Positions 36,046 to 44,966 of a stretch of DNA of 64,000 bases are shown piece by piece. The position numbers and the translations under genes are program-made. The stretch's first letter is position 1. Each line of letters starts with the position of its first letter. The notes under the pieces were generated by a model. That model saw nothing but the letters and a program-made list of their open reading frames with translations, searched no databases and was not told the DNA's origin. Source of the stretch: Geodermatophilus normandii (GTDB taxonomy: Bacteria; Actinomycetota; Actinomycetes; Mycobacteriales; Geodermatophilaceae); NCBI RefSeq assembly GCF_003182485.1, contig NZ_QGTX01000001.1:1054001-1118000 (forward strand). Direction: 5' to 3'.

Positions 36046-37695
36046 CTAGTGCTGGACGGCCTTCTCCGCGCCGATCCCGGTGAGCGACCGCACCTCGAGC
36101 TCGGCGTTCTTGTCGAGGTCCGGCTTCTCCTTGGACAGGACGGTGCCCAGCCAGCCGAGGAAGAACGACAGCGGGATGGACACGATGCCCGGGTTGTTCA
36201 GCGGGAACCAGTGGAAGTCCACGTCCTGGAACAGCGACGGGGACAGCCCGGTGGCCGGGTTGACCGGCGCCCCGGACACGACCGGTGAGAAGAGGATCAG
36301 CACGATGCAGGCGATCAGCCCGCCGTACATCGACCACAGCGCGCCCTGGGTGGTGAACCGCTTCCAGAACAGGGTGTAGAGGATGGTCGGCAGGTTGGCC
36401 GACGCCGCGACGGCGAAGGCGAGCGCCACCAGGAAGGCGATGTTCAGCCCGGCCTGCAGCGCCAGGATGCCGAGGCCGATCGAGACGGCGCCGATGACGA
36501 TCGCGGTGATGCGGGCGACCTTCACCTCGCCGTTCGGCGAGACCCGGCCCTTCTTGATGACCGACGCGTAGACGTCGTGCGCGAAGGACGCCGAGGCGGT
36601 GATCGTCAGGCCGGCGACCACCGCGAGGATCGTCGCGAACGCGACGCCGGCGATGATGCCGAGCAGGATCGTCCCGCCCAGCTCGAAGGCCAGCAGCGGG
36701 GCGGCGGAGTTGACCGCACCGGGTGCGCCGAGGATCCGCTCGGGACCGACCAGTGCGCCGGCGCCGTAGCCGATGACCAGGCTGAACAGGTAGAAGATGC
36801 CGATCAGCCAGATCGCCCAGACCACCGAGCGACGGGCGTCCTTCGCCGTCGGCACGGTGTAGAAGCGCATGAGCACGTGCGGCAGGCCCGCCGTGCCGAG
36901 CACCAGGGCCAGGCCGAGGGACACGAAGTCGAGCTTCGAGGTGCTCGAGGCGCCGTACTGCGCCCCGGGTGCCGTGACGTCCCGGCCCTCGACCGCCACC
37001 GCCTGCGCGTCACCGAGCAGCGAGGACAGGTTGAACCCGAACTTGGTCAGCACCCACAGGGTCATGACCAGTGCGCCGGCGATGAGCAGCGTGGCCTTGA
37101 TGATCTGGACGTAGGTGGTGCCGCGCATGCCGCCGACCAGCACGTAGATGATCATCAGCGCGCCGACCAGGACGACGACGAGCGCCTGCGCCGCCTCACC
37201 GGTGATGCCGAGCAGCAGCGTGACCAGCCCGCCGGCGCCGGCCATCTGCGCCAGCAGGTAGAACAGCGAGACCGCGAGCGTGGAGATGGCCGCCGCGGTG
37301 CGCACCGGTCCCTGCCGCATCCGGAAAGCCAGGACGTCGGCCATCGTGTACCGGGCGGTGTTGCGCATGAGCTCGGCGACCAGGAGCAGCGCCACGAGCC
37401 AGGCCACGAGGAAGCCGATGGAGTACAGGAAGCCGTCGTAGCCGTAGACGGCGATGGCCCCCGCGATGCCGAGGAACGAGGCCGCCGACAGGTAGTCACC
37501 CGCGATGGCCAGGCCGTTCTGGGTGCCGCTGATGTTGCGGCCGGCGGCGTAGTAGTCGGCGGCGCTCTTGTTGTTCCGGCTGGCCCGGAAGGTGATCACC
37601 AGGGTGACCAGCACGAACACCCCGAAGATCGAGATGTTGACGGCAGGGCTGCCGATGGTGCCGCCGTCCGCGGCCACGACGGTGACGTCAGCCAC
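36046..37695 (-). CDS. actP: Cation/acetate symporter
   Basis: The 549-residue sodium:solute symporter family protein takes up acetate and similar short carboxylates. It has about 13 membrane helices, with the family motifs GDYLSAASFLGIAGAIAVYGYDG near the N terminus and GLPHVLMRFYTVPTAKDARRS mid-protein. GTG 37695 overlaps the end of the preceding DUF485 gene by 8 bases, the usual actP arrangement. A Crp/GlxR-like palindrome lies upstream of the pair. A strong hairpin follows the stop. Confidence 0.92.
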   Translation of the reverse strand: MADVTVVAADGGTIGSPAVNISIFGVFVLVTLVITFRASRNNKSAADYYAAGRNISGTQNGLAIAGDYLSAASFLGIAGAIAVYGYDGFLYSIGFLVAWLVALLLVAELMRNTARYTMADVLAFRMRQGPVRTAAAISTLAVSLFYLLAQMAGAGGLVTLLLGITGEAAQALVVVLVGALMIIYVLVGGMRGTTYVQIIKATLLIAGALVMTLWVLTKFGFNLSSLLGDAQAVAVEGRDVTAPGAQYGASSTSKLDFVSLGLALVLGTAGLPHVLMRFYTVPTAKDARRSVVWAIWLIGIFYLFSLVIGYGAGALVGPERILGAPGAVNSAAPLLAFELGGTILLGIIAGVAFATILAVVAGLTITASASFAHDVYASVIKKGRVSPNGEVKVARITAIVIGAVSIGLGILALQAGLNIAFLVALAFAVAASANLPTILYTLFWKRFTTQGALWSMYGGLIACIVLILFSPVVSGAPVNPATGLSPSLFQDVDFHWFPLNNPGIVSIPLSFFLGWLGTVLSKEKPDLDKNAELEVRSLTGIGAEKAVQH

Positions 37696-38077
37696 GGGTG
37701 GATCCCTTCGACAGGTCGGTCGCCTGGCCACCGCCGGCGTACTGGTGGGACTCGAGCCGCTCGCGCATCTCGTCGGCGATCGGGTCGGTCTTGCGGTTCG
37801 CGTGCGCCACGTAGAGGTGCGTGATCACGAACGTCGACAGGAACTGCGCCAGGCCGAGCAGGATCCCGAGGTTCACGTTGCCGAAGACCCGGGTGGACAT
37901 GAAGTCCGGCGCGTACGTCGAGAGCAGGACGTAGAGCAGGTACCAGGCCAGGAAGGCCACGGTCATCGGGAAGGCGAAGCGCCGGAAGCGCCTGCGCAGC
38001 TCGGTGAACTCCGGCGAGTCCTGTGCCTGCCGGTACTCCTCCGGCGTCAGCAACCGCCGTTCGGCGGGTTCGGTCAC
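37688..38077 (-). CDS. DUF485 membrane protein, YjcH-like partner of the acetate permease
   Basis: The 129-residue protein has two membrane helices (FAFPMTVAFLAWYLLYVLLS and LGILLGLAQFLSTFVITHLYV) and a charged C terminus. The motif FRRFAFPMTVAFL is typical of DUF485/YjcH, always encoded just before actP. It probably assists or modulates the symporter. GTG 38077 was chosen; the gene overlaps actP by 8 bases. The TGTGA-N6-TCACC palindrome is 24 bases upstream of its start. Confidence 0.9.
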   Translation of the reverse strand: MTEPAERRLLTPEEYRQAQDSPEFTELRRRFRRFAFPMTVAFLAWYLLYVLLSTYAPDFMSTRVFGNVNLGILLGLAQFLSTFVITHLYVAHANRKTDPIADEMRERLESHQYAGGGQATDLSKGSTRG

Positions 38078-38100
38078 GGTGTCTCCCTCGTCGACGGACC

Positions 38101-38116
38101 TGTGAGCGCGCTCACC
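38101..38116. promoter_or_regulatory. Crp/GlxR-type site upstream of the acetate permease
   Basis: TGTGAGCGCGCTCACC fits the TGTGA-N6-TCACA Crp/GlxR consensus with one mismatch, and its core GTGAGCGCGCTCAC is a perfect palindrome. It lies 23 bases upstream of the DUF485-actP operon. Acetate uptake is a known target of Crp-like regulators in corynebacteria and mycobacteria. At this position binding would most simply repress. Confidence 0.65.
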
Positions 38117-38144
38117 ATAGGTCGGGGGCGGTTGGGTCGGGAAC

Positions 38145-38161
38145 CACCGAAACTTTCGGTG
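38145..38161. promoter_or_regulatory. CACCGAAACTTTCGGTG palindrome, possible operator
   Basis: The 17-base odd palindrome with 8-base arms lies in the 150-base divergent region between the acetate permease operon and the Rieske gene. Its AT-rich centre is exceptional here. The binding protein is unknown. Confidence 0.5.
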
Positions 38162-38227
38162 CCGAGCCGTGACCTGAGCTTCCGGCAGCCGTAACGCCGC
38201 GGTAGTGCGCGGGCGGTGCAATGGGGC

Positions 38228-39499
38228 ATGACCGCGACGGCACGGACGTCGACCGCACGGTCGACGGGGTGGTTCCCGGTGGCCCGCGCCGCCGAGGTGG
38301 GGACGACGCCGGTGCCCGTGGGCGCCGGGGGACGCGCGTACGTCGTCGTCCGGTTGCGTCCCGGCGCCGAGGTCAGCGCCTTCCCCGCCCGGTGCCCGCA
38401 CCGGCTGGTCCCGCTGGCGGCGGCGAGCGTGGTGGAGGGCCGGCTGCAGTGCCCGTACCACGGGTGGCGGTTCGACGCCGAGGGCCGCTGCGTCGACGTC
38501 CCCTCGCTGGGTCCCGACGGGACGGCGCCGCCGCGGGCGGACCTGCCGGTCCCGTGGGCCGTCGAGGAGCGGCACGGCTGGGTCTGGCTGGCCCCCGAGC
38601 GCACCGACGTCGCCACGCCGCCGGCTCCCGCGGCCGAGCCGGTGCCCGAGCCCGCACCGGCACCGGGGCCTCCCCCGGGTCCGGTGTTCGGCAACCTCGA
38701 CCCGTCGCTGGAGCACGCCTGGCACCCCGTCGCGCTCTCCCGCGAGCTGCGGCCCGGTGGCTGGCTGCAGGTGCGGCTGCTCGGCCGGACGTGGTCGCTG
38801 TCCCGCGGCTCCGACGGCCTGGTCGCCGACCCGCCGGCCTGGGGCGTGCGCGAGCGGTTCGGCGTCGTCTGGCTGGCGCCGGCGGAGCCGCGCGACGTCC
38901 CGCTGGAGCTCCCCGAGGACGGCGACCGGCGCTTCGTCCGCGGCTGGCTGCCGCCGGCCCGCTCGGCCGGACCGGCCGGGCCACTGGCCGACACCCTCCT
39001 CGACGTCGCGCACCTCCCCTTCGTGCACGGCTCCACGTCCGACGCGGCCCACGAGCTGGAGGTGCCCGCCCGCGACGTGACGCCGGAGCCGGGCGGCTTC
39101 ACGAGCAGTGGCTCGACGACCCACCGCCGCGTCACCGTCGTCCACCGGGCGCCGTTCCAGCTGCGGGTGCGGCTGGACCACCGCGACACGGGCGCGGCGA
39201 CGACGATCCTGTCCCTGCTGCAGCCCGAGGACGCCGACTCCACGCGGGTCTACACCTGCGTGCTGCTGTCGGCGGGCCCCGGCCGGCCGCTGCCCGGCCC
39301 CGACGAGGTGGCCGCCGCGGTCGCCGCCGCGGAGCGGGTGCTCGCCGAGGACCTCGACCTGCAGGCGCGGATGGCCAGCACCGGGCTGCCGCTGGGGATG
39401 CGCGACGAGCTGCACGTGCGCTCCGACCGCCTCGGCGTCGCGCTGCGCCGGGCGCTGGCCGACTTCGCGGGCGCCGGCGCGCACGATCAGGTGACCTGA
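38228..39499 (+). CDS. Rieske non-heme iron oxygenase with an internal degenerate Rieske repeat
   Basis: The 423-residue protein has a Rieske [2Fe-2S] domain with ligands Cys56, His58, Cys75 and His78 (C-x-H-x16-C-x2-H). A later catalytic Fe site DVAHLPFVH has Asp259, His262 and His267. Between them lies a second partial copy of the Rieske domain edges (HPVALSRELRPGGWLQVRLL and WGVRERFGVVWLAP) lacking the cluster loops. It is probably an oxygenase alpha subunit acting on an aromatic or amine compound; the partner reductase is not adjacent. ATG 38228 was chosen over GTG 38216. Its stop falls inside a palindrome. Confidence 0.82.
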   Translation: MTATARTSTARSTGWFPVARAAEVGTTPVPVGAGGRAYVVVRLRPGAEVSAFPARCPHRLVPLAAASVVEGRLQCPYHGWRFDAEGRCVDVPSLGPDGTAPPRADLPVPWAVEERHGWVWLAPERTDVATPPAPAAEPVPEPAPAPGPPPGPVFGNLDPSLEHAWHPVALSRELRPGGWLQVRLLGRTWSLSRGSDGLVADPPAWGVRERFGVVWLAPAEPRDVPLELPEDGDRRFVRGWLPPARSAGPAGPLADTLLDVAHLPFVHGSTSDAAHELEVPARDVTPEPGGFTSSGSTTHRRVTVVHRAPFQLRVRLDHRDTGAATTILSLLQPEDADSTRVYTCVLLSAGPGRPLPGPDEVAAAVAAAERVLAEDLDLQARMASTGLPLGMRDELHVRSDRLGVALRRALADFAGAGAHDQVT

Positions 39500-39540
39500 T
39501 CCTGCGGTGTCCTGGCTCGGGGTCGGCGGTGAGCCAGGAC
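39485..39540. repeat. Compound palindromic element, copy E2
   Basis: GATCAGGT and ACCTGATC form a palindrome at 39485-39501, which contains the Rieske stop codon. GTCCTGGCTC (39509-39518) pairs with GAGCCAGGAC (39531-39540). The same two motifs make up the element at 15392-15451, in reverse order. A third GAGCCAGGAC half lies at 39551-39560. Confidence 0.75.
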
Positions 39541-39570
39541 GCGCGGAGCTGAGCCAGGACGGCGGGGGCG

Positions 39571-39735
39571 TCAGTCGGCGGTCAGCTCCGCGCCGCACGA
39601 GGGGCAGCGCGTGGGCGGGTCCTCGTCGGCGAGCCGGCCGCACACCGGGCAGACCCGCGCCAGCCAGCACGCCGGGTCCCCGCCCTCGTCCGGTCCACCG
39701 ACCGGCTCCTGCGGCGCCCGGTCCTCCTGCGTCAT
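39571..39735 (-). CDS. Small zinc-ribbon protein
   Basis: This 54-residue protein starts MTQEDRAPQEPVGG and ends with two knuckles, CPVCG and CPSCG, 15 residues apart, a compact four-Cys zinc ribbon. The N-terminal half is acidic and probably disordered. No function is known. It reads on the minus strand opposite the shadow of its neighbours and is bounded by the compound repeat downstream and the divergent MBL gene upstream. Confidence 0.65.
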   Translation of the reverse strand: MTQEDRAPQEPVGGPDEGGDPACWLARVCPVCGRLADEDPPTRCPSCGAELTAD

Positions 39736-39831
39736 CGCGCCTCCTCGTCGTCGAGGGAGGGCACCGTACGGCGGGACACGGCTCCGCGCGGTGACGCGGG
39801 TCGCGGCGCCCGCCCGCGCCGGGCTGGGAAC

Positions 39832-41043
39832 ATGGACGTCGTGCCGTCCCGCCGTCGCACCGCCCTGACCGCCGCCGCCCTCGCCCTGCCCGTCGGCTTC
39901 CTCGCCCGCGCCGCCTGGGGGCTGCCCACGGCGATCGGCGCCGGCCGGCGCGAGATCCGCCCGACGGCGGCCGGTTCCCCGCAGTGGTCCGACGGGCGGT
40001 TCCGCAACACGCTGCCCACCCCGAGCCTGCCGCCGCCCAACGCCCGCCGCGGCCTGCTGCGGCAGTGGCACGACGACCGGCACGTCGGCCTCCCGGCCCG
40101 CCCGGTGCCGCTGGTCACCCCGGAGGTCCCGGCCGAGGCCGGCGAGCTCGCCGTCACCTGGTTCGGGCACTCCAGCGCGCTGCTGGAGGTCGACGGCGCG
40201 CGCGTGCTGGTGGACCCGGTGTGGGGGTACCGCGTCTCGCCGTCGCCGGTGTTCGGCCCGACCCGGCTGCACGAGCCGCCGGCGCCGGTGGAGACCCTGC
40301 CGCGGGTCGACGCGATCCTCGTGTCGCACGACCACTACGACCACCTCGACCTGCCCACCGTGCGGGCGCTGGTCGAGCAGCAGGACGCGCCGTTCGTCGT
40401 CCCGCTGGGCGTGGGCGTGCACCTGCGGCACTGGGGCGTGCCGGAGGACCGGGTCGTCGAGCTGGACTGGGACGGCGCGACGACGGTCGGCGACCTCACG
40501 CTCACCTGCACCGAGGCGCGGCACTTCTCCGGGCGCTACCTGACCCGCGACACCACGCTGTGGTCGTCGTGGGTGGTGGCCGGCCCCCGGCACCGCGTCT
40601 TCTTCGGCGGCGACACCGGCTACACCCCGGCCTTCGCCGGCATCGGCGCGCGGCTGGGCCCCTTCGACCTCACGCTCATGCCGATCGGCGCCTACAACGA
40701 GGCGTGGAAGCACATCCACATGGACCCCGAGGAGGCGGTGCGCGCGCACGGCGACCTCGGCGGCCGGGCGCTGCTGCCGGTGCACTGGGCCACCTTCAAC
40801 CTGGCGTTCCACCGCTGGGCCGAGCCGGTGCAGCGGCTGCTCGCCGCCGCCGGGCGCTCGGGGGTGGAGGTCCTCGTGCCGCGGCCGGGCCAGCGCGTCG
40901 ACGTCCTGGCGCCTCCGCCGCTGGAGGACTGGTGGAGCGCCGTCGGCTCGGCCGGACCCGGGGCCGACGACGACGCCGGGCTGGGCAGCGCGGTCACCGC
41001 CCGGGCGGCGACCTGGTTCCCGTCCCGGCGCGCGGCCGACTGA
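39832..41043 (+). CDS. MBL-fold metallohydrolase, NAPE-PLD/UlaG-like
   Basis: The 403-residue protein has an N-terminal Arg-rich hydrophobic segment (RRRTALTAAALALPVGFLARAAW) that could be a signal anchor. A metallo-beta-lactamase domain follows with VTWFGHSSALLEVDG, the metal motif VSHDHYDHLD, and later HFSGR, FFGGDTGY and LLPVHWATFNL. The arrangement is that of the N-acyl-phosphatidylethanolamine phospholipase D/UlaG branch, so a phospho- or lactone-ester hydrolase is likely. ATG 39832; an in-frame GTG at 39841 is possible. It ends 10 bases from the convergent glycosylase gene. Confidence 0.85.
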   Translation: MDVVPSRRRTALTAAALALPVGFLARAAWGLPTAIGAGRREIRPTAAGSPQWSDGRFRNTLPTPSLPPPNARRGLLRQWHDDRHVGLPARPVPLVTPEVPAEAGELAVTWFGHSSALLEVDGARVLVDPVWGYRVSPSPVFGPTRLHEPPAPVETLPRVDAILVSHDHYDHLDLPTVRALVEQQDAPFVVPLGVGVHLRHWGVPEDRVVELDWDGATTVGDLTLTCTEARHFSGRYLTRDTTLWSSWVVAGPRHRVFFGGDTGYTPAFAGIGARLGPFDLTLMPIGAYNEAWKHIHMDPEEAVRAHGDLGGRALLPVHWATFNLAFHRWAEPVQRLLAAAGRSGVEVLVPRPGQRVDVLAPPPLEDWWSAVGSAGPGADDDAGLGSAVTARAATWFPSRRAAD

Positions 41044-41053
41044 GCGCCGCTGC

Positions 41054-41908
41054 TCAGCGCAGGAGCTTGCTCATCCGCCGGTCGGCCAGGGGCTTGCCGC
41101 CGGTCTGGCAGGTCGGGCAGTACTGCAGCGACGTGTCGGCGAAGCTGACCTCGCGCACCGTGTCGCCGCAGACCGGGCAGGGCAGGCCGGTGCGGGCGTG
41201 CACCTGCAGGCCCGACCGCTTCTCGCCCTTGAGCGTCGCCGCTCGCTGCCCGACCTGGCGGTCGAGGGCGTCGGTGAGCGTGGCCCGCATCGCGTCGTAG
41301 AGGCGGACGACCTCGTCGTCGGTGAGCTTGTCGGCCATCTTGAACGGCGAGAGCCGGGCGGTGTGCAGGATCTCGTCGGAGTAGGCGTTGCCGATGCCGG
41401 AGAGCACCGTCTGGTCGGTCAGCGCGCCCTTGACCTGCCCGTGCCGGCCGGCGAGCAGCGCGGCGAACTGCTCGCGGTCGACGGCGAGCGCGTCGGGGCC
41501 GAGCCGACCGATGCCGGGCACCTCCGACGGCGAGTGCACGAGGTACACGGCGAGGCTCTTGCGGGTGCCCTGCTCGGTGAGGTCGAAGCCGTTGCCGTCG
41601 TCGAGGTGGACCCGCAGCGCGAGCGGCCCCTTCCCGGGCTTGGGCGGGGCGGCCGGCAGGCCGGTGCGCCAGTGCAGCCACCCGGCGCGGGCGAGGTGGA
41701 CGACGAGGTGCAGGCCGGAGACGTCGAGGTCGAGGAACTTGCCGTGCCGCGCGGCACCGGTGACCTCGAGGCCGGCCAGCGCCGACAGCGGCGGGTCGAA
41801 GGTCTTGAGCGCCTGCAGCGCGGTCAGGTCGGCGCGCGCGACCACCCGGCCGACGGCGTTCTCCCGGAGGAACGCCGCCAGCGCCTCCACCTCGGGCAAC
41901 TCGGGCAC
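41054..41908 (-). CDS. Fpg/Nei family DNA glycosylase/AP lyase
   Basis: The 284-residue base-excision-repair enzyme removes oxidised bases. The N-terminal catalytic Pro1-Glu2 after Met is in MPELPEVEALA. The helix-2-turn-helix LSGIGNAYSDEILH follows, and the C-terminal zinc finger has Cys pairs in CPVCG and CPTCQ. GTG 41908 gives the obligatory Pro at position 2. The exact branch (Fpg or Nei-like) cannot be set. A half-palindrome related to the element at 48174 lies between this gene and the malic enzyme. Confidence 0.9.
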   Translation of the reverse strand: MPELPEVEALAAFLRENAVGRVVARADLTALQALKTFDPPLSALAGLEVTGAARHGKFLDLDVSGLHLVVHLARAGWLHWRTGLPAAPPKPGKGPLALRVHLDDGNGFDLTEQGTRKSLAVYLVHSPSEVPGIGRLGPDALAVDREQFAALLAGRHGQVKGALTDQTVLSGIGNAYSDEILHTARLSPFKMADKLTDDEVVRLYDAMRATLTDALDRQVGQRAATLKGEKRSGLQVHARTGLPCPVCGDTVREVSFADTSLQYCPTCQTGGKPLADRRMSKLLR

Positions 41909-41954
41909 CCGGCCATGATCCCCGCCGCACCCGCCCGCCGTCGTCCCCGATCGT

Positions 41955-41977
41955 GTGCACTTCCGCGGAGGGTGCCC
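41955..41977. repeat. GTGCAC-TTCCGCGGAG-GGTGC element (degenerate copy)
   Basis: GTGCACTTCCGCGGAGGGTGC closely matches GTGCACGTCCGCGGAGGTGC at 48177-48198. Here the outer arms are imperfect. It lies in the 74-base gap between the glycosylase start and the malic enzyme stop. Confidence 0.5.
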
Positions 41978-41982
41978 GGGCT

Positions 41983-43485
<1,503 letters not shown>

Positions 43486-43520
43486 ACGACGATCGTGTCA
43501 CCGCCGAGCCCGGCCCGCGC

Positions 43521-43856
43521 TCAGGTGCCGGCGATCGGCTCCAGCACGACCTCCAGCCCGCCGTCGGCCGCCGCCGCCACCAGCGCGGCGCCGTCGAGGG
43601 GCGGTGGCCCCAGCAGCGTGGCCAGGGTCGACTGCGGCCCGTCGGGGACGGCGACGACGACCAGCCGCGCCTCGCCGTCGCCCCCGGCCACCGACCACGG
43701 CACGCCCCGCGGGCAGACCACCGACGAGCCCGGTGACCGCGGCTGCGCGGCGCCCGCGCCGAGGGCGACCAGCGGGCAGCCGGCCACCACCACGAGCACC
43801 ACGTCGGCGCCGCGGGCGACGAAGCGCCGCGCCGGGGTGCCCGGCGGGACCGTCAC
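43521..43856 (-). CDS. Hypothetical protein, possibly cupin-like
   Basis: The 111-residue protein starts at GTG 43856 (VTVPPGTPARRFVARGADVV). It is a succession of short hydrophobic strands with Gly/Pro turns, including SVVCPRGVPWSVAGGD, ending VVLEPIAGT. The pattern is compatible with a small beta-barrel such as a cupin, but metal-binding His residues are absent and no family is recognised. It sits 35 bases upstream of the malic enzyme gene on the same strand. Confidence 0.5.
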   Translation of the reverse strand: MTVPPGTPARRFVARGADVVLVVVAGCPLVALGAGAAQPRSPGSSVVCPRGVPWSVAGGDGEARLVVVAVPDGPQSTLATLLGPPPLDGAALVAAAADGGLEVVLEPIAGT

Positions 43857-44038
43857 CGCCTCGGCGGCGGGCGGCCGGGCGGGGGGACGGGCTCTCGCGG
43901 CTCCATGCCCCGCACGGTGCGCCCGCGCGCTGGTGGGCCGCTGGTCGCACCCGGGCCAGCGGCCCACCAGCGGCCGACCAGGACCGCCTCCGACGGTGGG
44001 CGCCGTCGAAGAACCGATCCGTGCAGGAGCCGCCCGCC

Positions 44039-44928
44039 ATGACCACCACCCCGTCCCTGTCCGCCCCGCCGGCCGCACCCGCGGTCCGCCCGTCGCCGTG
44101 GCGGGAGGTCGGCGTCTTCCTCGGCACGACCGCCGCCCTGCTCACCGTCACCACCTCCGTCGCCGCCGCGGCCGACGCCGACGTCGCCCACGTCGACCAG
44201 GCGCCGCCGCTGGTCCAGGCGCTGCTGTTCGGCCAGGCGCTGATCCCCCTGGTGGCCGCGGTCGTGGCCCGGCTGGCGACCGCGGGGACCCTGCGCCGGC
44301 CGGGCTGGGGCTTCCGCCGCGCCTCGTGGCGCAGCCTCGGGACCGCCTGGCTCTGGGGCTGCTGCCGACCCTGGCCGCCGGGGGCCTGCTCTGGGCCACC
44401 GGGCTGGCCGGCTTCGCCTCCGAGGGGCTCACGCCGACGGTCCTGCTCGGGCTGACCGTCCTGGTCCTGCCCTACGTCGCCCTCGCGCTCGCCGAGGACG
44501 TCGGCTGGCGCGGCCTGCTGGTGCAGCGGCTGGCCGAGGTCGCCGGCCCGCGCACCGTCGTCGGGGTCAGCGGGCTGGCCTGGTCGCTGTTCCACTGGCC
44601 GCTGGTGCTCTTCCTCGGCGGCTCCCCCGCCGGCGTCCCGGTGCCGTTCGCGCTGCTGTTCCTGACCGTGGGCACGACCTCGCTGGGCGCCCTGCTCGCC
44701 TCGATGCAGCTGCGCTGGGGCATCTGGCCGGGCGTGCTGGCGCACGCGGTGCTCAACGCACTGCTCTACCACGTGCTCGCGCCGCTGACCGCCGACAGCG
44801 GGCCCACCGAGTGGTTCTCCACGGAGACCGGTGTCATGGGCGCGGTCACGCTGCTGCTCAGCGCGCTCGCCTGGTGGCGGATCGCACCCCTGCGCCGGTC
44901 GCCCGATGGCGGCACGGTGGCCGCCTGA
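44039..44928 (+). pseudogene. CPBP family intramembrane metalloprotease (frameshifted)
   Basis: About 296 codons encode a membrane protein with the Abi/CPBP (CAAX-protease-like) motifs: AEDVGWRGLL (variant of EExxxR), SLFHWPLV (FxxxH) and HAVLNALLY (HxxxN). These place a metal site inside the membrane. The N-terminal part reads from ATG 44039 to about 44352 (SLGTAWL). The remainder, LGLLPTLAAGG onward, is one base out of phase, consistent with one missing C before TGGGGC. All motifs lie after the break. The function may be protein or peptide processing at the membrane. Confidence 0.78.
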
Positions 44929-44952
44929 CCCTCCGGGAGCGGCCCGACCACC

Positions 44953-44958
44953 TACCCT
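44953..44958 (+). promoter_or_regulatory. TACCCT -10 element, leaderless start for the second SARP
   Basis: TACCCT ends 9 bases before GTG 44967 in the 38-base gap after the protease gene, with no ribosome site between. Confidence 0.45.
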
Positions 44959-44966
44959 CCGTCGCC

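Noticed and set aside
37688-39670. A 660-codon minus-strand frame ending in the DUF485 protein.
   Set aside because: Only the last 129 codons match a family; the rest is antisense to the Rieske gene.
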